In this document: positions 1-7,037 of the stretch, in pieces
Layout of the letters: every line of letters starts with the position of its first letter
Position numbering within the stretch: position 1 is the first letter of the stretch
Origin: JBOGXB01 sp050694215
Lineage (GTDB): Bacteria; Actinomycetota; CADDZG01; WHSQ01
Length of the DNA stretch: 16,875 nt
Direction: 5' to 3'
Assembly (NCBI GenBank): GCA_050694215.1
Contig: JBOGXB010000045.1
Location: forward strand, 1-16,875
The notes under the pieces: model-generated
Databases searched by the model: none
Seen by the model: the letters and a program-made list of their open reading frames with translations, nothing else
Told to the model about the DNA's origin: nothing
Position numbers and translations under genes: made by a program

Positions 1-470
1 GGGGAGGTTTCCCCGTCGACGTCGACGAGGCGATGGATCCAGATCTGAAGAGGCGACTGGGACCCATCGCGTTCGTGATCGGAGGGCTCAAGGCCGCAGG
101 CGAGCTGGAACGCTCGCTCGTGAAGCTCAACGACGTCGAGATCGCCGATTGCCTCGCGGTCGGGGTGGGCAACGGCCGGACCTGTGGAGGAGGCATCGAG
201 GTGTGGCCGCGGGCCGACCCCAGTGACGGCTCGCTCGACGGATGCGCCCTCCCGGCGGCCAACGCCGCCGCCGCGGCCCGTCTCGCGGCGAAGGTGAAGG
301 TTGGTTCTCATGCGGAGATCGCGGACGTCAAGTTCGAAAGTGCAAGCAAGATCGTGATCGATGCCGAACCGTCGATCGAGTTCAACGTGGACGGGGAGCT
401 GATTGGTCTCGAGACGCCCGCCATCTTTGAAACCATCGGAAAGATAAGGATGGTGGTGCCGGCGACCTAG
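1..470 (+). CDS. Diacylglycerol/lipid kinase (YegS/DgkB-like), C-terminal part, cut by window start
   Basis: The 5' end is missing; the first full codon is at position 3 and about 155 residues remain. The family phosphorylates diacylglycerol or related lipids at the inner membrane face. What is visible is the C-terminal beta-sandwich half: a GGFPVDVDEA stretch followed by RRLGPIAFVIGGLKA, the usual turn into the second domain; then VGNGRTCGGG, matching the conserved GNGR-x-x-GGG segment; then PSDGSLDG; and finally NVDGELIG near the end, the DGE motif that closes the family. The nucleotide-binding GGDGT motif would lie upstream, outside the window. The ATG at position 33 is internal to the domain, so it is not the real start. 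The cyclase gene follows 53 nt downstream on the same strand. Family assignment is firm; the exact lipid substrate cannot be told. Confidence 0.85.
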   Translation, partial: GGFPVDVDEAMDPDLKRRLGPIAFVIGGLKAAGELERSLVKLNDVEIADCLAVGVGNGRTCGGGIEVWPRADPSDGSLDGCALPAANAAAAARLAAKVKVGSHAEIADVKFESASKIVIDAEPSIEFNVDGELIGLETPAIFETIGKIRMVVPAT

Positions 471-503
471 TGGGCCGTCGAAACGAGGCGGATGCCACTC
501 GCG

Positions 504-517
504 TGCACTAGAGTGCA
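504..517. promoter_or_regulatory. Perfect 6-bp palindrome just upstream of the cyclase start
   Basis: TGCACT (504-509) and AGTGCA (512-517) are perfect inverted copies separated by AG, ending 6 nt before the cyclase ATG at 524. The inner TAGAGT (509-514) fits a weak TANNNT -10 box about 9 nt from the ATG, and no Shine-Dalgarno sequence is visible. This would suit an operator lying over a promoter for a nearly leaderless message. The role is inferred; the palindrome itself is seen directly. Confidence 0.4.
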
Positions 518-523
518 TCGGCG

Positions 524-1324
524 ATGAACGTGCGCGAGACGATGATCGCCGCGCTGCGAAGAGATCCGGACCTCATCCCCAAGGTCGCCGCGGCGCTGCG
601 TGGTCGCAAGGTCGAATCCGATGGTCCCTCCGCCGTGGTTCGAGCTGCGGAGGCCCTCGAACCCATAATCGCAGACGTCGTTCGTAAGAATCCTTCGAAG
701 CTGAACCGGTTCGGTCTCAAGAGCGCGACGCTTCTCGCAAGCCTGGCGGCGGATGATAGGCAGTCGAATTCGCGGTTGGCGAGGATCGCGCGTGGGTCGA
801 CGGTCGGAATCGTCTTCGTGGACGTGGCGGGATTCGCAGCATTCACCGAGAAGAACGGAGACGGCGCAGCTAACGCGCTCATCGGCCGGGTGAACGAGAT
901 CGTCGACCGTGGAGTGGCTACTTCGAAGGGCGAATGCGTCAAGCATCTCGGAGACGGATTCCTGCTGGCGTTTCCCTCGGCATCCCAAGCCGTGAGGGGA
1001 GCGGTAGCCATCAGAGACGCCGCCGTCGGGCAACGCCGATCGGACCCATCCTTGGGCGCTCATCTGCGCATCGCGGTTCATGCCGGGGAACCATTGATCG
1101 AGCACGACGACCTCCTGGGTCACGACGTGAACGTGACCGCGAGGTTGCTCGACCACTGCGAGCCGGACGAGATCGTGATCTCCTACGCGGCCCGTGAGCT
1201 CGCCGAGCGGAGGCTGAAGAGGGTCTCCTTCTCGAACGAGCGCTGGGCAAAGATCAGGGGACTCACGACCAAGGTTGCGATCTTCACAGTCGATCCCGAA
1301 GGCAGAAATCTCCGATCGGGCTAG
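524..1324 (+). CDS. Class III adenylate cyclase
   Basis: A 266-residue protein that should convert ATP to cAMP. The catalytic domain spans about residues 92-256. All six canonical class III residues are present with the family spacing: metal-binding Asp100 (FVDVAGF) and Asp144 (KHLGDGF), adenine-selecting Lys140 and Asp196, and transition-state Asn203 and Arg207 (DVNVTAR). The Lys/Asp pair indicates ATP rather than GTP. Residues 1-90 form a charged, probably helical N-terminus with no membrane segment and no sensory domain I recognise, so the protein is likely soluble and active as a dimer. No good Shine-Dalgarno precedes the ATG, but a TAGAGT box and a palindrome do, so leaderless start is possible. 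It converges with the YdcF gene, whose stop lies 3 nt past this one. Family certain; the input signal is unknown. Confidence 0.93.
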   Translation: MNVRETMIAALRRDPDLIPKVAAALRGRKVESDGPSAVVRAAEALEPIIADVVRKNPSKLNRFGLKSATLLASLAADDRQSNSRLARIARGSTVGIVFVDVAGFAAFTEKNGDGAANALIGRVNEIVDRGVATSKGECVKHLGDGFLLAFPSASQAVRGAVAIRDAAVGQRRSDPSLGAHLRIAVHAGEPLIEHDDLLGHDVNVTARLLDHCEPDEIVISYAARELAERRLKRVSFSNERWAKIRGLTTKVAIFTVDPEGRNLRSG

Positions 1325-1327
1325 CGG

Positions 1328-1915
1328 CTAACGGTTCAGAACCTGGTACGCCAGCAATGAGGCGACCTCGCGAACCAGCTCCCTGAGCTTCGTTGCTCGG
1401 CTTCGGTTGAGTCGCTCGTATGACGCGTAGCTTGTATAGACGCTCTCCCAGCCGAGATCGTCGGCCATGTGCTTGACGCGCTCCGAGTGAAGTGGATCGG
1501 ACACGAACAGAGCTGAGTCCATCCCATTGGCCTCCGCGATCGAGCGAACTCGCTTGAGACTCTCGTAGGTCGTCCGGCCGTCCTCCTCCTCGAGGATGAT
1601 CTCTGCGGGAACGCCCTGCGTCTCCAGGTACGCGTGCCCGGCCTCGGCCTCGGTGAAGCGATCCCCCTCCTGCTTGCCCCCGGTCACGATGATGACGTTG
1701 GAGAGGCCCTCTTCGTAGAGGTACAGCGCTTGATCCAGACGGGCCTGCAAGACCGGAGAGGGTTTTCCGTTGTATTGGGCGGCACCCAGCACCACGATCG
1801 CATCTGCGGAGTGGACCTCGTCGTCGTGCGATTGCTCCCAGATGCGGTAGGTAAGCCACGCAGGGTAGGCGAGAATCACAACGAGAAGGAGGACGATCCA
1901 GCGGAGCAGCTTCAC
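1328..1915 (-). CDS. YdcF/SanA-like DUF218 membrane-anchored protein
   Basis: 195 residues. Residues about 4-24 form a single hydrophobic anchor (RWIVLLLVVILAYPAW), leaving the domain outside the membrane. The DUF218 fold is shown by ADAIVVLGAAQYNGKPSPVL near residue 37, IIVTGGKQ near 75, the acidic EEDGRTTYESL segment near 109, and VSDPLHSERV near 138. Related proteins (ElyC, SanA, YdcF) affect cell-envelope integrity; no enzyme activity is firmly known, so none is claimed. The start is a GTG at 1915, chosen because Lys2 and the membrane segment follow at once. There is no Shine-Dalgarno; a 7-bp inverted repeat overlaps the start instead. It lies 104 nt downstream of sdhB on the same strand with a GC hairpin between them, so co-transcription is uncertain. 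Confidence 0.85.
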   Translation of the reverse strand: MKLLRWIVLLLVVILAYPAWLTYRIWEQSHDDEVHSADAIVVLGAAQYNGKPSPVLQARLDQALYLYEEGLSNVIIVTGGKQEGDRFTEAEAGHAYLETQGVPAEIILEEEDGRTTYESLKRVRSIAEANGMDSALFVSDPLHSERVKHMADDLGWESVYTSYASYERLNRSRATKLRELVREVASLLAYQVLNR

Positions 1916-1937
1916 GGATTGAGGCTAAGCCAATCCG
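1915..1937. promoter_or_regulatory. Inverted repeat overlapping the ydcF-like start codon
   Basis: CGGATTG (1915-1921) and CAATCCG (1931-1937) are perfect inverted copies around a 9-nt spacer. The end of the repeat falls on the first base of the GTG start of the DUF218 gene on the minus strand. It could be an operator or an RNA hairpin that hides the start. Function is inferred only. Confidence 0.35.
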
Positions 1938-2003
1938 TCCTCAAGAACTCTGGAGGTCGCCGCCTGTTTGACCTCTTGGATGGCCTCCGTAACCTTGATC
2001 ACT

Positions 2004-2019
2004 CGGGGGCAGGCCCCCG
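2004..2019. terminator. GC hairpin directly after the sdhB stop
   Basis: CGGGGGC (2004-2010) and GCCCCCG (2013-2019) form a 6-bp all-GC stem with a 4-nt loop once the innermost pair is left open. It begins on the base next to the sdhB stop codon on the minus strand. No T-tract follows, so it is at best a weak or attenuating terminator, or a 3'-end stabiliser for the sdh message. Confidence 0.4.
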
Positions 2020-2799
2020 TCACTCCTCTTTGTCTGCTCCGCCCGGTGGCGACCGACGGGCCTTGATCTTGTTGGCAAGCCAGACGATCGGGTCGTATTT
2101 GCGGTCCACCACCCGCTCCTTGAGCGGGATGATGGCGTTATCGGTGATGTGGATGTCCTCTGGACAGACCTCGGTGCAGCACTTGGTGATATTGCACATG
2201 CCCAAGCCCGTTTCCGCCTGAAGGAGCTCCCGACGATCACCGGCGTCGAGAGGATGCATCTCCAGCTCGGCGTAACGGACGAAGAGTCGGGGGCCGGCGA
2301 AGTGGGGCTTGTTCTCATCGTGGTCGCGGATAACGTGGCAGACGTTCTGACACAAGTAGCACTCGATGCACTTCCGGAACTCCTGGACCCGTTCGATGTC
2401 CTCCTGAGCCATCCGGTAGCCCTCCGGCGGCTTCGGCTTCGGCTGGAAGGGCGGGACGCGCTTGGCCATCTCGTAGTTGAACGAGACATCGGTGACGAGG
2501 TCCTTGATGATCGGGAACGTTCTCATCGGAGCCACCGTGATCGGCTCATCCGGGGGAAGGATGCTCATTCGGGTCATGCAGGTGAGCCGGGGGAGGCCGT
2601 TGACCTCAGCGCTGCACGAGCCGCACCGTCCCGCCTTGCAGTTCCAGCGGACGGCGAGGTCGGGGGCCTGGGTCGCCTGGATGCGGTGGAGAACATCGAG
2701 GACCACCTCTCCGGAGTCGACCTCTACCTCGTGGTCGGAGAAACCGCCGCCTGCCTCGTCGCCGCGCCAAATGCGCATCGTCACGGAGCGCCCGCTCAT
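2020..2799 (-). CDS. sdhB: Succinate dehydrogenase/fumarate reductase iron-sulfur subunit
   Basis: 259 residues. The protein carries electrons from the flavoprotein to the membrane anchor of complex II through three clusters. An N-terminal ferredoxin domain has Cys54, Cys59, Cys62 and Cys74 for the [2Fe-2S] centre. The C-terminal domain has Cys144-x2-Cys147-x2-Cys150-x3-Cys154 and Cys202-x4-Cys207-Cys208-x3-Cys212, which by family pattern supply the [4Fe-4S] (144, 147, 150, 212) and [3Fe-4S] (154, 202, 208) centres. The ATG at 2799 is preferred over the TTG one codon earlier because it overlaps the sdhA stop as TGATG, the same junction seen between sdhC and sdhA, implying coupled translation. 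It is the last gene of sdhC-sdhA-sdhB, and no separate sdhD follows. Length and motifs are normal. Confidence 0.96.
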   Translation of the reverse strand: MSGRSVTMRIWRGDEAGGGFSDHEVEVDSGEVVLDVLHRIQATQAPDLAVRWNCKAGRCGSCSAEVNGLPRLTCMTRMSILPPDEPITVAPMRTFPIIKDLVTDVSFNYEMAKRVPPFQPKPKPPEGYRMAQEDIERVQEFRKCIECYLCQNVCHVIRDHDENKPHFAGPRLFVRYAELEMHPLDAGDRRELLQAETGLGMCNITKCCTEVCPEDIHITDNAIIPLKERVVDRKYDPIVWLANKIKARRSPPGGADKEE

Positions 2800-4595
2800 C
2801 AAGGGGTCCTCTCGACGATGGCGAGCAGCTCGGGTGGCAGCGGCTCGAGCGGCGTCTGATCCACGTACGGCTCACCGTCTTTCTGGCGGATCACGACGTT
2901 GACCTTGCCGAGCTCGGAGTCCGTCTTTGGATAGTCCTCGCGGGTATGGCCGCCGCGGCTCTCCTTCCGTTCCAGCGCGGCCAGCGCGATCACCTCAGAG
3001 ACGGCGAGCATCGACCTGAGGTCGAGCGCCAGGTGCCATCCCGGGTTGTACAGCCGGTTGCCCTCCGCGGTGGCGCGGGCGGCTCGCTCCTTCAGCTCGT
3101 CCAGTTTCTTGAGACCCCCCGCCAGCTCGTCTTCGGTTCGGATGATCCCCACGAGCTCCTGCATAGTGTCCTGAAGCTCGTGCTGGAGGAGATAGGGGTT
3201 CTCGCCTTCGTCTCGCTCGAAGGGGGCCAGCGCCTGCTTGGCAAGCTCCTGCGTCTGGTCGGGAGCGGCTTCGGGACGCCCGACGATCGAACCGGCGTAT
3301 TCCGCAGCATTCAGCCCGGCCCGGCGGCCGAAGACGACCAGGTCCGACAGCGAATTCCCTCCGAGTCGGTTGGCGCCGTGCAGCCCGGCCGCCACCTCGC
3401 CCGCGGCGAACAGGCCCGGAACCGTGGCCGCGGCCGTCTCGGCGTCCACCCTGAGGCCCCCCATCATGTAGTGACACGTAGGCCCGACCTCCATCGGTTC
3501 CTTCGTGATGTCCACGTCGGCCAGCTCCTTGAACTGGTGGTACATCCCGGGGAGCCGCCGCGTGATGTAGTCGGCATCCCGCCGAGACGCGATGTCGAGG
3601 TACACACCGGCGTGGGGGGTGCCACGGCCCTCCTTGATCTCCGCAACGATCGCTCTGGCGACCTCGTCCCGCGGGAGGAGATCCGGTGGGCGACGAGCTC
3701 CTTTGCGGTCCGTGTACCAGCGGTCGGCTTCCTCCTCCGTATCGGCCGTCTCCGCCCGAAACATCTCCGGGATGTAGTTGAGCATGAAGCGCTCGCCGGG
3801 CTTGTTGCGGAGGATGCCCCCGTCGCCGCGCACGCCCTCGGTAACGAGGATGCCCATAACCGATGGTGGCCAGACCATCCCGGTGGGGTGGAACTGGAGG
3901 AACTCCATGTCGATGAGATCCGCCCCTGCCCACAGCCCCAGCGCGTGGCCGTCTCCGGTGTACTCCCAGGAGTTGGACGTGATCTTGTAGGCCTTGCCCA
4001 CGCCGCCGGTCGCCAGCACCACCGCCGGGGCCTTGAACTCGACGAACTTCCCCGACTCCCGCCTGTAGCCGAAGGCACCGGCGATCTTCTCGCCGTCTTC
4101 GAGGAGACGAACGATCGTGCACTCCATGAAGACGTCGATGTCCATGGCGACGGCCTTCTGCTGGAGGGTGCGGATCATCTCGAGGCCTGTGCGATCGCCA
4201 ACATGGGCCAGCCGCGCAAAGCGATGGCCTCCGAAGTCCCGTTGGAGGATGCGACCGTCCTGGGTCCGGTCGAAGAGCGCGCCCCACTCCTCGAGCTCGA
4301 GCACGCGCTCGGGTGCCTCCTGGGCGTGGATCTGGGCCATCCGCCAGTTGTTGAGCAGCTTTCCGCCGCGCATCGTGTCCCGGAAGTGCACTTCCCAGTT
4401 GTCCTCGGAGTAGACGGTGCCGAGGGCGGCCGCGATCCCGCCCTCGGCCATTACGGTGTGGGCCTTGCCGAGCAGTGACTTGCAGATGATGGCCGTTCTG
4501 GCTCCTTGGGCCTGGGCCTCGATCGCGGCTCGCAACCCGGCGCCACCGGCGCCGATCACGATCACGTCGAACTCGTGCGTCTCGTACTCCGTCAT
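2799..4595 (-). CDS. sdhA: Succinate dehydrogenase/fumarate reductase flavoprotein subunit
   Basis: 598 residues. Oxidises succinate to fumarate (or the reverse) with covalent FAD on the cytoplasmic side of complex II. An N-terminal Rossmann motif VIVIGAGGAG (11-20) binds FAD, and His46 in KAHTVMAEGG is the expected covalent FAD ligand. Substrate-site residues fit the family: His236 (FHPTG), Arg309 (PRDEVAR), His375 (CHYMMGG) and Arg410 (NRLGGNSL). The C-terminal helical domain is complete (about 465-598). The frame stays open far upstream to 5183, but that part is a shadow of sdhC; the true start is the ATG at 4595, which overlaps the sdhC stop as TGATG. The stop overlaps sdhB the same way. 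The sequence resembles the SdhA/FrdA type that pairs with a single actinobacterial anchor. Direction of catalysis in vivo cannot be read from sequence. Confidence 0.97.
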   Translation of the reverse strand: MTEYETHEFDVIVIGAGGAGLRAAIEAQAQGARTAIICKSLLGKAHTVMAEGGIAAALGTVYSEDNWEVHFRDTMRGGKLLNNWRMAQIHAQEAPERVLELEEWGALFDRTQDGRILQRDFGGHRFARLAHVGDRTGLEMIRTLQQKAVAMDIDVFMECTIVRLLEDGEKIAGAFGYRRESGKFVEFKAPAVVLATGGVGKAYKITSNSWEYTGDGHALGLWAGADLIDMEFLQFHPTGMVWPPSVMGILVTEGVRGDGGILRNKPGERFMLNYIPEMFRAETADTEEEADRWYTDRKGARRPPDLLPRDEVARAIVAEIKEGRGTPHAGVYLDIASRRDADYITRRLPGMYHQFKELADVDITKEPMEVGPTCHYMMGGLRVDAETAAATVPGLFAAGEVAAGLHGANRLGGNSLSDLVVFGRRAGLNAAEYAGSIVGRPEAAPDQTQELAKQALAPFERDEGENPYLLQHELQDTMQELVGIIRTEDELAGGLKKLDELKERAARATAEGNRLYNPGWHLALDLRSMLAVSEVIALAALERKESRGGHTREDYPKTDSELGKVNVVIRQKDGEPYVDQTPLEPLPPELLAIVERTP

Positions 4596-5395
4596 CAGAA
4601 GAACCTCGGGTCGGTGATGACACCCATCGCCACGAGCCGTACGTAGACGTCCGTCAGGGCAACGCCGAACATGCTGATCCAAGCGATCTCGCCGTGGCGA
4701 AGGTTCAGCCTGGAGACGAAATGCCACAACTTGAATCGCTTCGGCGATCTGGAGAAGGCGTCGACATGACCCCCACACAGATGCCGGCAGGAGTGGCACG
4801 AGATTGTGTAAGCGCCCAGCAGGGCGGCATTCGCCAGAAGGATCAGCGTGCCGAGTCCCATGCCGAAGCCGTCGGAGAAGAAGAACGCCCTGATCCCGTC
4901 GACGAAGAGGATGATCGGGAAGGGGATCGCCGCATAGAAGAAGTAGCGGTGGATGTTCTGAAGTATCAGCGGGAAGCGCGTCTCTCCGGTGTAACGACTG
5001 TGCGGCTCGACCACCGCGCACGCGGGGGGTGCGAACCAGAACGCTCGGTAATAGGACTTGCGGTAGTAGTAGCAGGTGAGCCGGAAGCCGAGAGGGAACG
5101 GAAGAACCAACAACGCGGGTGAGAACGTCCACCAATCGCCGAGCACGGGCAACGTCACGTGCTCGCAGTTGCTTGCAAGGCAAGGCGAGTAGAAGGGAGA
5201 CAGGTAGGGGTCCGCGAAGTAGTTCTGGTTAGTGAATGCCACCCAGGTGCCGTAGGCGACGAATCCCAACAACACAACGAAGGCGACGAGTGGAGGGCGC
5301 CACCAAGCATCCCGACGGAGGGTTTGAAACGGCGGCGCCGGCGGGCGCGTGGAGACCCCTAAGGTTTGCCGATCGTTCGCGGTGCCTGTGCTCAA
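4595..5395 (-). CDS. sdhC: Sdh1-type membrane anchor with Cys/His cluster
   Basis: 266 residues with about five hydrophobic helices (roughly 34-54, 92-108, 152-173, 179-199, 236-257), so one protein does the work of SdhC plus SdhD, passing electrons to quinone. Helix 4 runs into Cys200-His201-x-Cys203-x-His205-x-Cys207-x2-His210. Further Cys lie at 72, 77, 108 and 126, and His149 (QNIHRYFFY) precedes helix 3. This is the anchor type found with mycobacterial Sdh1 (Rv0249c family), for which, as I recall, cryo-EM showed a Rieske-type [2Fe-2S] cluster in the membrane. Whether this motif binds that cluster is inferred. The start is TTG at 5395, supported by GGAG 8 nt upstream; no in-frame ATG is available. 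First gene of sdhCAB, divergent from the mutase gene. Confidence 0.88.
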   Translation of the reverse strand: MSTGTANDRQTLGVSTRPPAPPFQTLRRDAWWRPPLVAFVVLLGFVAYGTWVAFTNQNYFADPYLSPFYSPCLASNCEHVTLPVLGDWWTFSPALLVLPFPLGFRLTCYYYRKSYYRAFWFAPPACAVVEPHSRYTGETRFPLILQNIHRYFFYAAIPFPIILFVDGIRAFFFSDGFGMGLGTLILLANAALLGAYTISCHSCRHLCGGHVDAFSRSPKRFKLWHFVSRLNLRHGEIAWISMFGVALTDVYVRLVAMGVITDPRFF

Positions 5396-5403
5396 TACTT
5401 TCG

Positions 5404-5407
5404 CTCC
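5404..5407 (-). promoter_or_regulatory. Shine-Dalgarno that fixes the sdhC TTG start
   Basis: On the minus strand GGAG sits 8 nt before the TTG at 5395, the only well-placed start for sdhC. An ATG just upstream (5409) opens a five-codon frame, MERKY, whose TGA overlaps the TTG; it may be chance or a tiny coupling leader. Confidence 0.55.
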
Positions 5408-5419
5408 ATGCGCGCGGGC

Positions 5420-5425
5420 ATCCTA
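5420..5425 (-). promoter_or_regulatory. Candidate -10 box for sdhCAB
   Basis: TAGGAT on the minus strand fits the TANNNT pattern and would place the transcript start near 5413, leaving the GGAG and TTG of sdhC downstream in a short leader. No convincing -35 box is seen. Assigned by position and pattern only. Confidence 0.3.
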
Positions 5426-5443
5426 AACGGGGCCTCCACCATC

Positions 5444-5449
5444 TAGCAT
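5444..5449 (+). promoter_or_regulatory. Candidate -10 box for the mutase gene
   Basis: TAGCAT fits TANNNT and lies 7 nt before the ATG at 5457, the spacing expected of a leaderless transcript starting at that codon. No Shine-Dalgarno precedes either ATG. If real, it argues for the start at 5457 rather than 5448, since the first ATG overlaps the box. Confidence 0.3.
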
Positions 5450-7037
5450 GTTGGCTATGACCCAAGAACGCCGTACCGATTCCGGCATCGAGATACAGCC
5501 TGCATACGGTCCCGAGTCGATCGATCCCGACGTCGAGGGCGATCCGGGCAAGCCGGGTGAGTTCCCCTTCACGCGAGGGCTCTATCCGGACATGTATCGG
5601 AGGCGCCTGTGGACGATGCGTCAGTACGCGGGGTTCGGAAGCGCGGAGGAGACCAACCGGCGCTTCCGCTACCTGCTCGCTGCGGGTCAGACAGGTCTAT
5701 CCGTCGCATTCGACCTGCCGACACAGATGGGTTTCGATTCCGACCATGCGAGAGCCGTGGCCGAAGTTGGCCGAGCGGGGGTCGCCATCGACTCACTTGC
5801 CGACATGGAGGCGCTGCTCGCAGGGATACCTCTAAGAGAAGTCTCGACGTCAATGACGATCAACGCCACGGCCTCTATCTTGCTGCTCCTCTATCAGCTC
5901 GTTGCCGAAAAGCAAGGCGTTTCGCCGGAGGACGTCACCGGCACGACACAGAACGACATCCTCAAGGAGTACGCGGCCCGCGGCACCTATATCTATCCGC
6001 CCAAGCCATCGATGCGATTGATCACCGACCACTTTGCCTACTGCCGCGACAACCTCCCGCGGTGGAACACGATCTCAATCTCGGGCTACCACATGCGAGA
6101 GGCAGGGTGCACCGCCGTGCAAGAGGTCGCGTTCACGATCGCGGACGGCATAGCGTACGTGGAAGCTGCGATCGAGGCCGGTCTCGATGTCAATGACTTC
6201 GCCCCCCGTCTCTCCTTCTTCTTCGCCTGCCACATGAACTTCTTCGAGGAGGTGGCGAAGTTTCGAGCCGCCCGCAGCCTCTGGGCACGGGTGATGAGGG
6301 AGCGTTTCGGTGCTAGGGACGAGAAGTCGATGATGCTCAGGTTCCATACGCAGACGGGCGGCGCGACGCTCACCGCGCAGCAACCCGAGAACAACATCGT
6401 CAGGACCGCGCTGGAGGCCTTGGCCGCGGTCTTGGGAGGAACACAATCCCTGCACACGAACTCGTACGACGAAGCGCTTTCGCTGCCGAGCGAGAAGGCC
6501 GCAACGATTGCGTTGAGGACGCAGCAGGTGCTGGGTTACGAATCCGGCGTAGCGGACGTTGCCGACCCCCTCGGAGGCTCCTGGCTGGTCGAATCGCTCA
6601 CGGCCGAGATCGAAGCGAGAGCGCGCGACTACATCGAGCGCATCGACTCCATGGGTGGGGCGGTCGAGGCCATCGAGAGCGGCTGGATCAAGCACGAAAT
6701 CGAGGAGTCCGCCTATCGGATCGCTCAGGGAGTGGAGGCCGGCTCTCGAATCGTCGTCGGGGTGAACAAGTTCGCCGGCGAAAGGGAAGAACCCGTCGAG
6801 CTGGACGAGTTGGACGTGGACCTCCAAAGAAAACAGTTGGCTCGTCTGGAGCAAGTGCGAAAAGAACGTGACCAGGGTGGCGTCGATCGCGCGCTCAAAG
6901 AGCTCGAAGAAGCGGCTCGGGGGAACGAGAATCTCCTCTACCCGATGAAAGAGGCCCTGGCGGGCTATGCCACGCTGGGCGAGGTCTCAGACGTCCTGCG
7001 TGGTGTCTTCGGCGAGTACGAGCCGAAGAGCATCTGA
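5448..7037 (+). CDS. Methylmalonyl-CoA-mutase-type catalytic subunit (no B12-binding domain)
   Basis: 529 residues. Family enzymes isomerise methylmalonyl-CoA and succinyl-CoA by a coenzyme-B12 radical. Only the TIM-barrel catalytic domain is present; the C-terminal B12-binding domain (DxHxxG) is absent, so a separate small subunit must be supplied from elsewhere. Active-site positions matching P. shermanii mutase are kept: Tyr60 (RQYAGF, Tyr89), Gln168 (TTQNDILKE, Gln197), Arg178 (EYAARGTY, Arg207), Tyr214 and His215 (SGYHMREAG, 243/244). Isobutyryl-CoA mutases carry Phe and Gln at the Tyr89/Arg207 sites, so a dicarboxylic substrate such as methylmalonyl-CoA is favoured. The tail (443-529) is charged and helical. 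Start is either ATG 5448 or ATG 5457; a -10-like TAGCAT favours 5457 as leaderless. The stop overlaps npdG as TGATG. Confidence 0.9.
   Translation: MLAMTQERRTDSGIEIQPAYGPESIDPDVEGDPGKPGEFPFTRGLYPDMYRRRLWTMRQYAGFGSAEETNRRFRYLLAAGQTGLSVAFDLPTQMGFDSDHARAVAEVGRAGVAIDSLADMEALLAGIPLREVSTSMTINATASILLLLYQLVAEKQGVSPEDVTGTTQNDILKEYAARGTYIYPPKPSMRLITDHFAYCRDNLPRWNTISISGYHMREAGCTAVQEVAFTIADGIAYVEAAIEAGLDVNDFAPRLSFFFACHMNFFEEVAKFRAARSLWARVMRERFGARDEKSMMLRFHTQTGGATLTAQQPENNIVRTALEALAAVLGGTQSLHTNSYDEALSLPSEKAATIALRTQQVLGYESGVADVADPLGGSWLVESLTAEIEARARDYIERIDSMGGAVEAIESGWIKHEIEESAYRIAQGVEAGSRIVVGVNKFAGEREEPVELDELDVDLQRKQLARLEQVRKERDQGGVDRALKELEEAARGNENLLYPMKEALAGYATLGEVSDVLRGVFGEYEPKSI

Noticed and set aside
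467..1156. 229-codon minus-strand frame opposite the cyclase
   Set aside because: No domain, and the cyclase motifs on the plus strand explain the region.
2946..4478. Long plus-strand frame (510 codons) opposite sdhA
   Set aside because: It mirrors sdhA codon structure, has no recognisable domain, and sdhA carries all family motifs on the other strand. Long antisense frames are usual in GC-rich genes.
2995..4623. 542-codon minus-strand frame in another phase of sdhA
   Set aside because: Arg/Gly/Pro-rich peptide typical of a shifted frame; overlaps the verified sdhA.
4596..5183. N-terminal extension of sdhA giving a 794-residue protein
   Set aside because: The extension overlaps sdhC in another phase and has no domain; family proteins start at the Rossmann segment just after ATG 4595.
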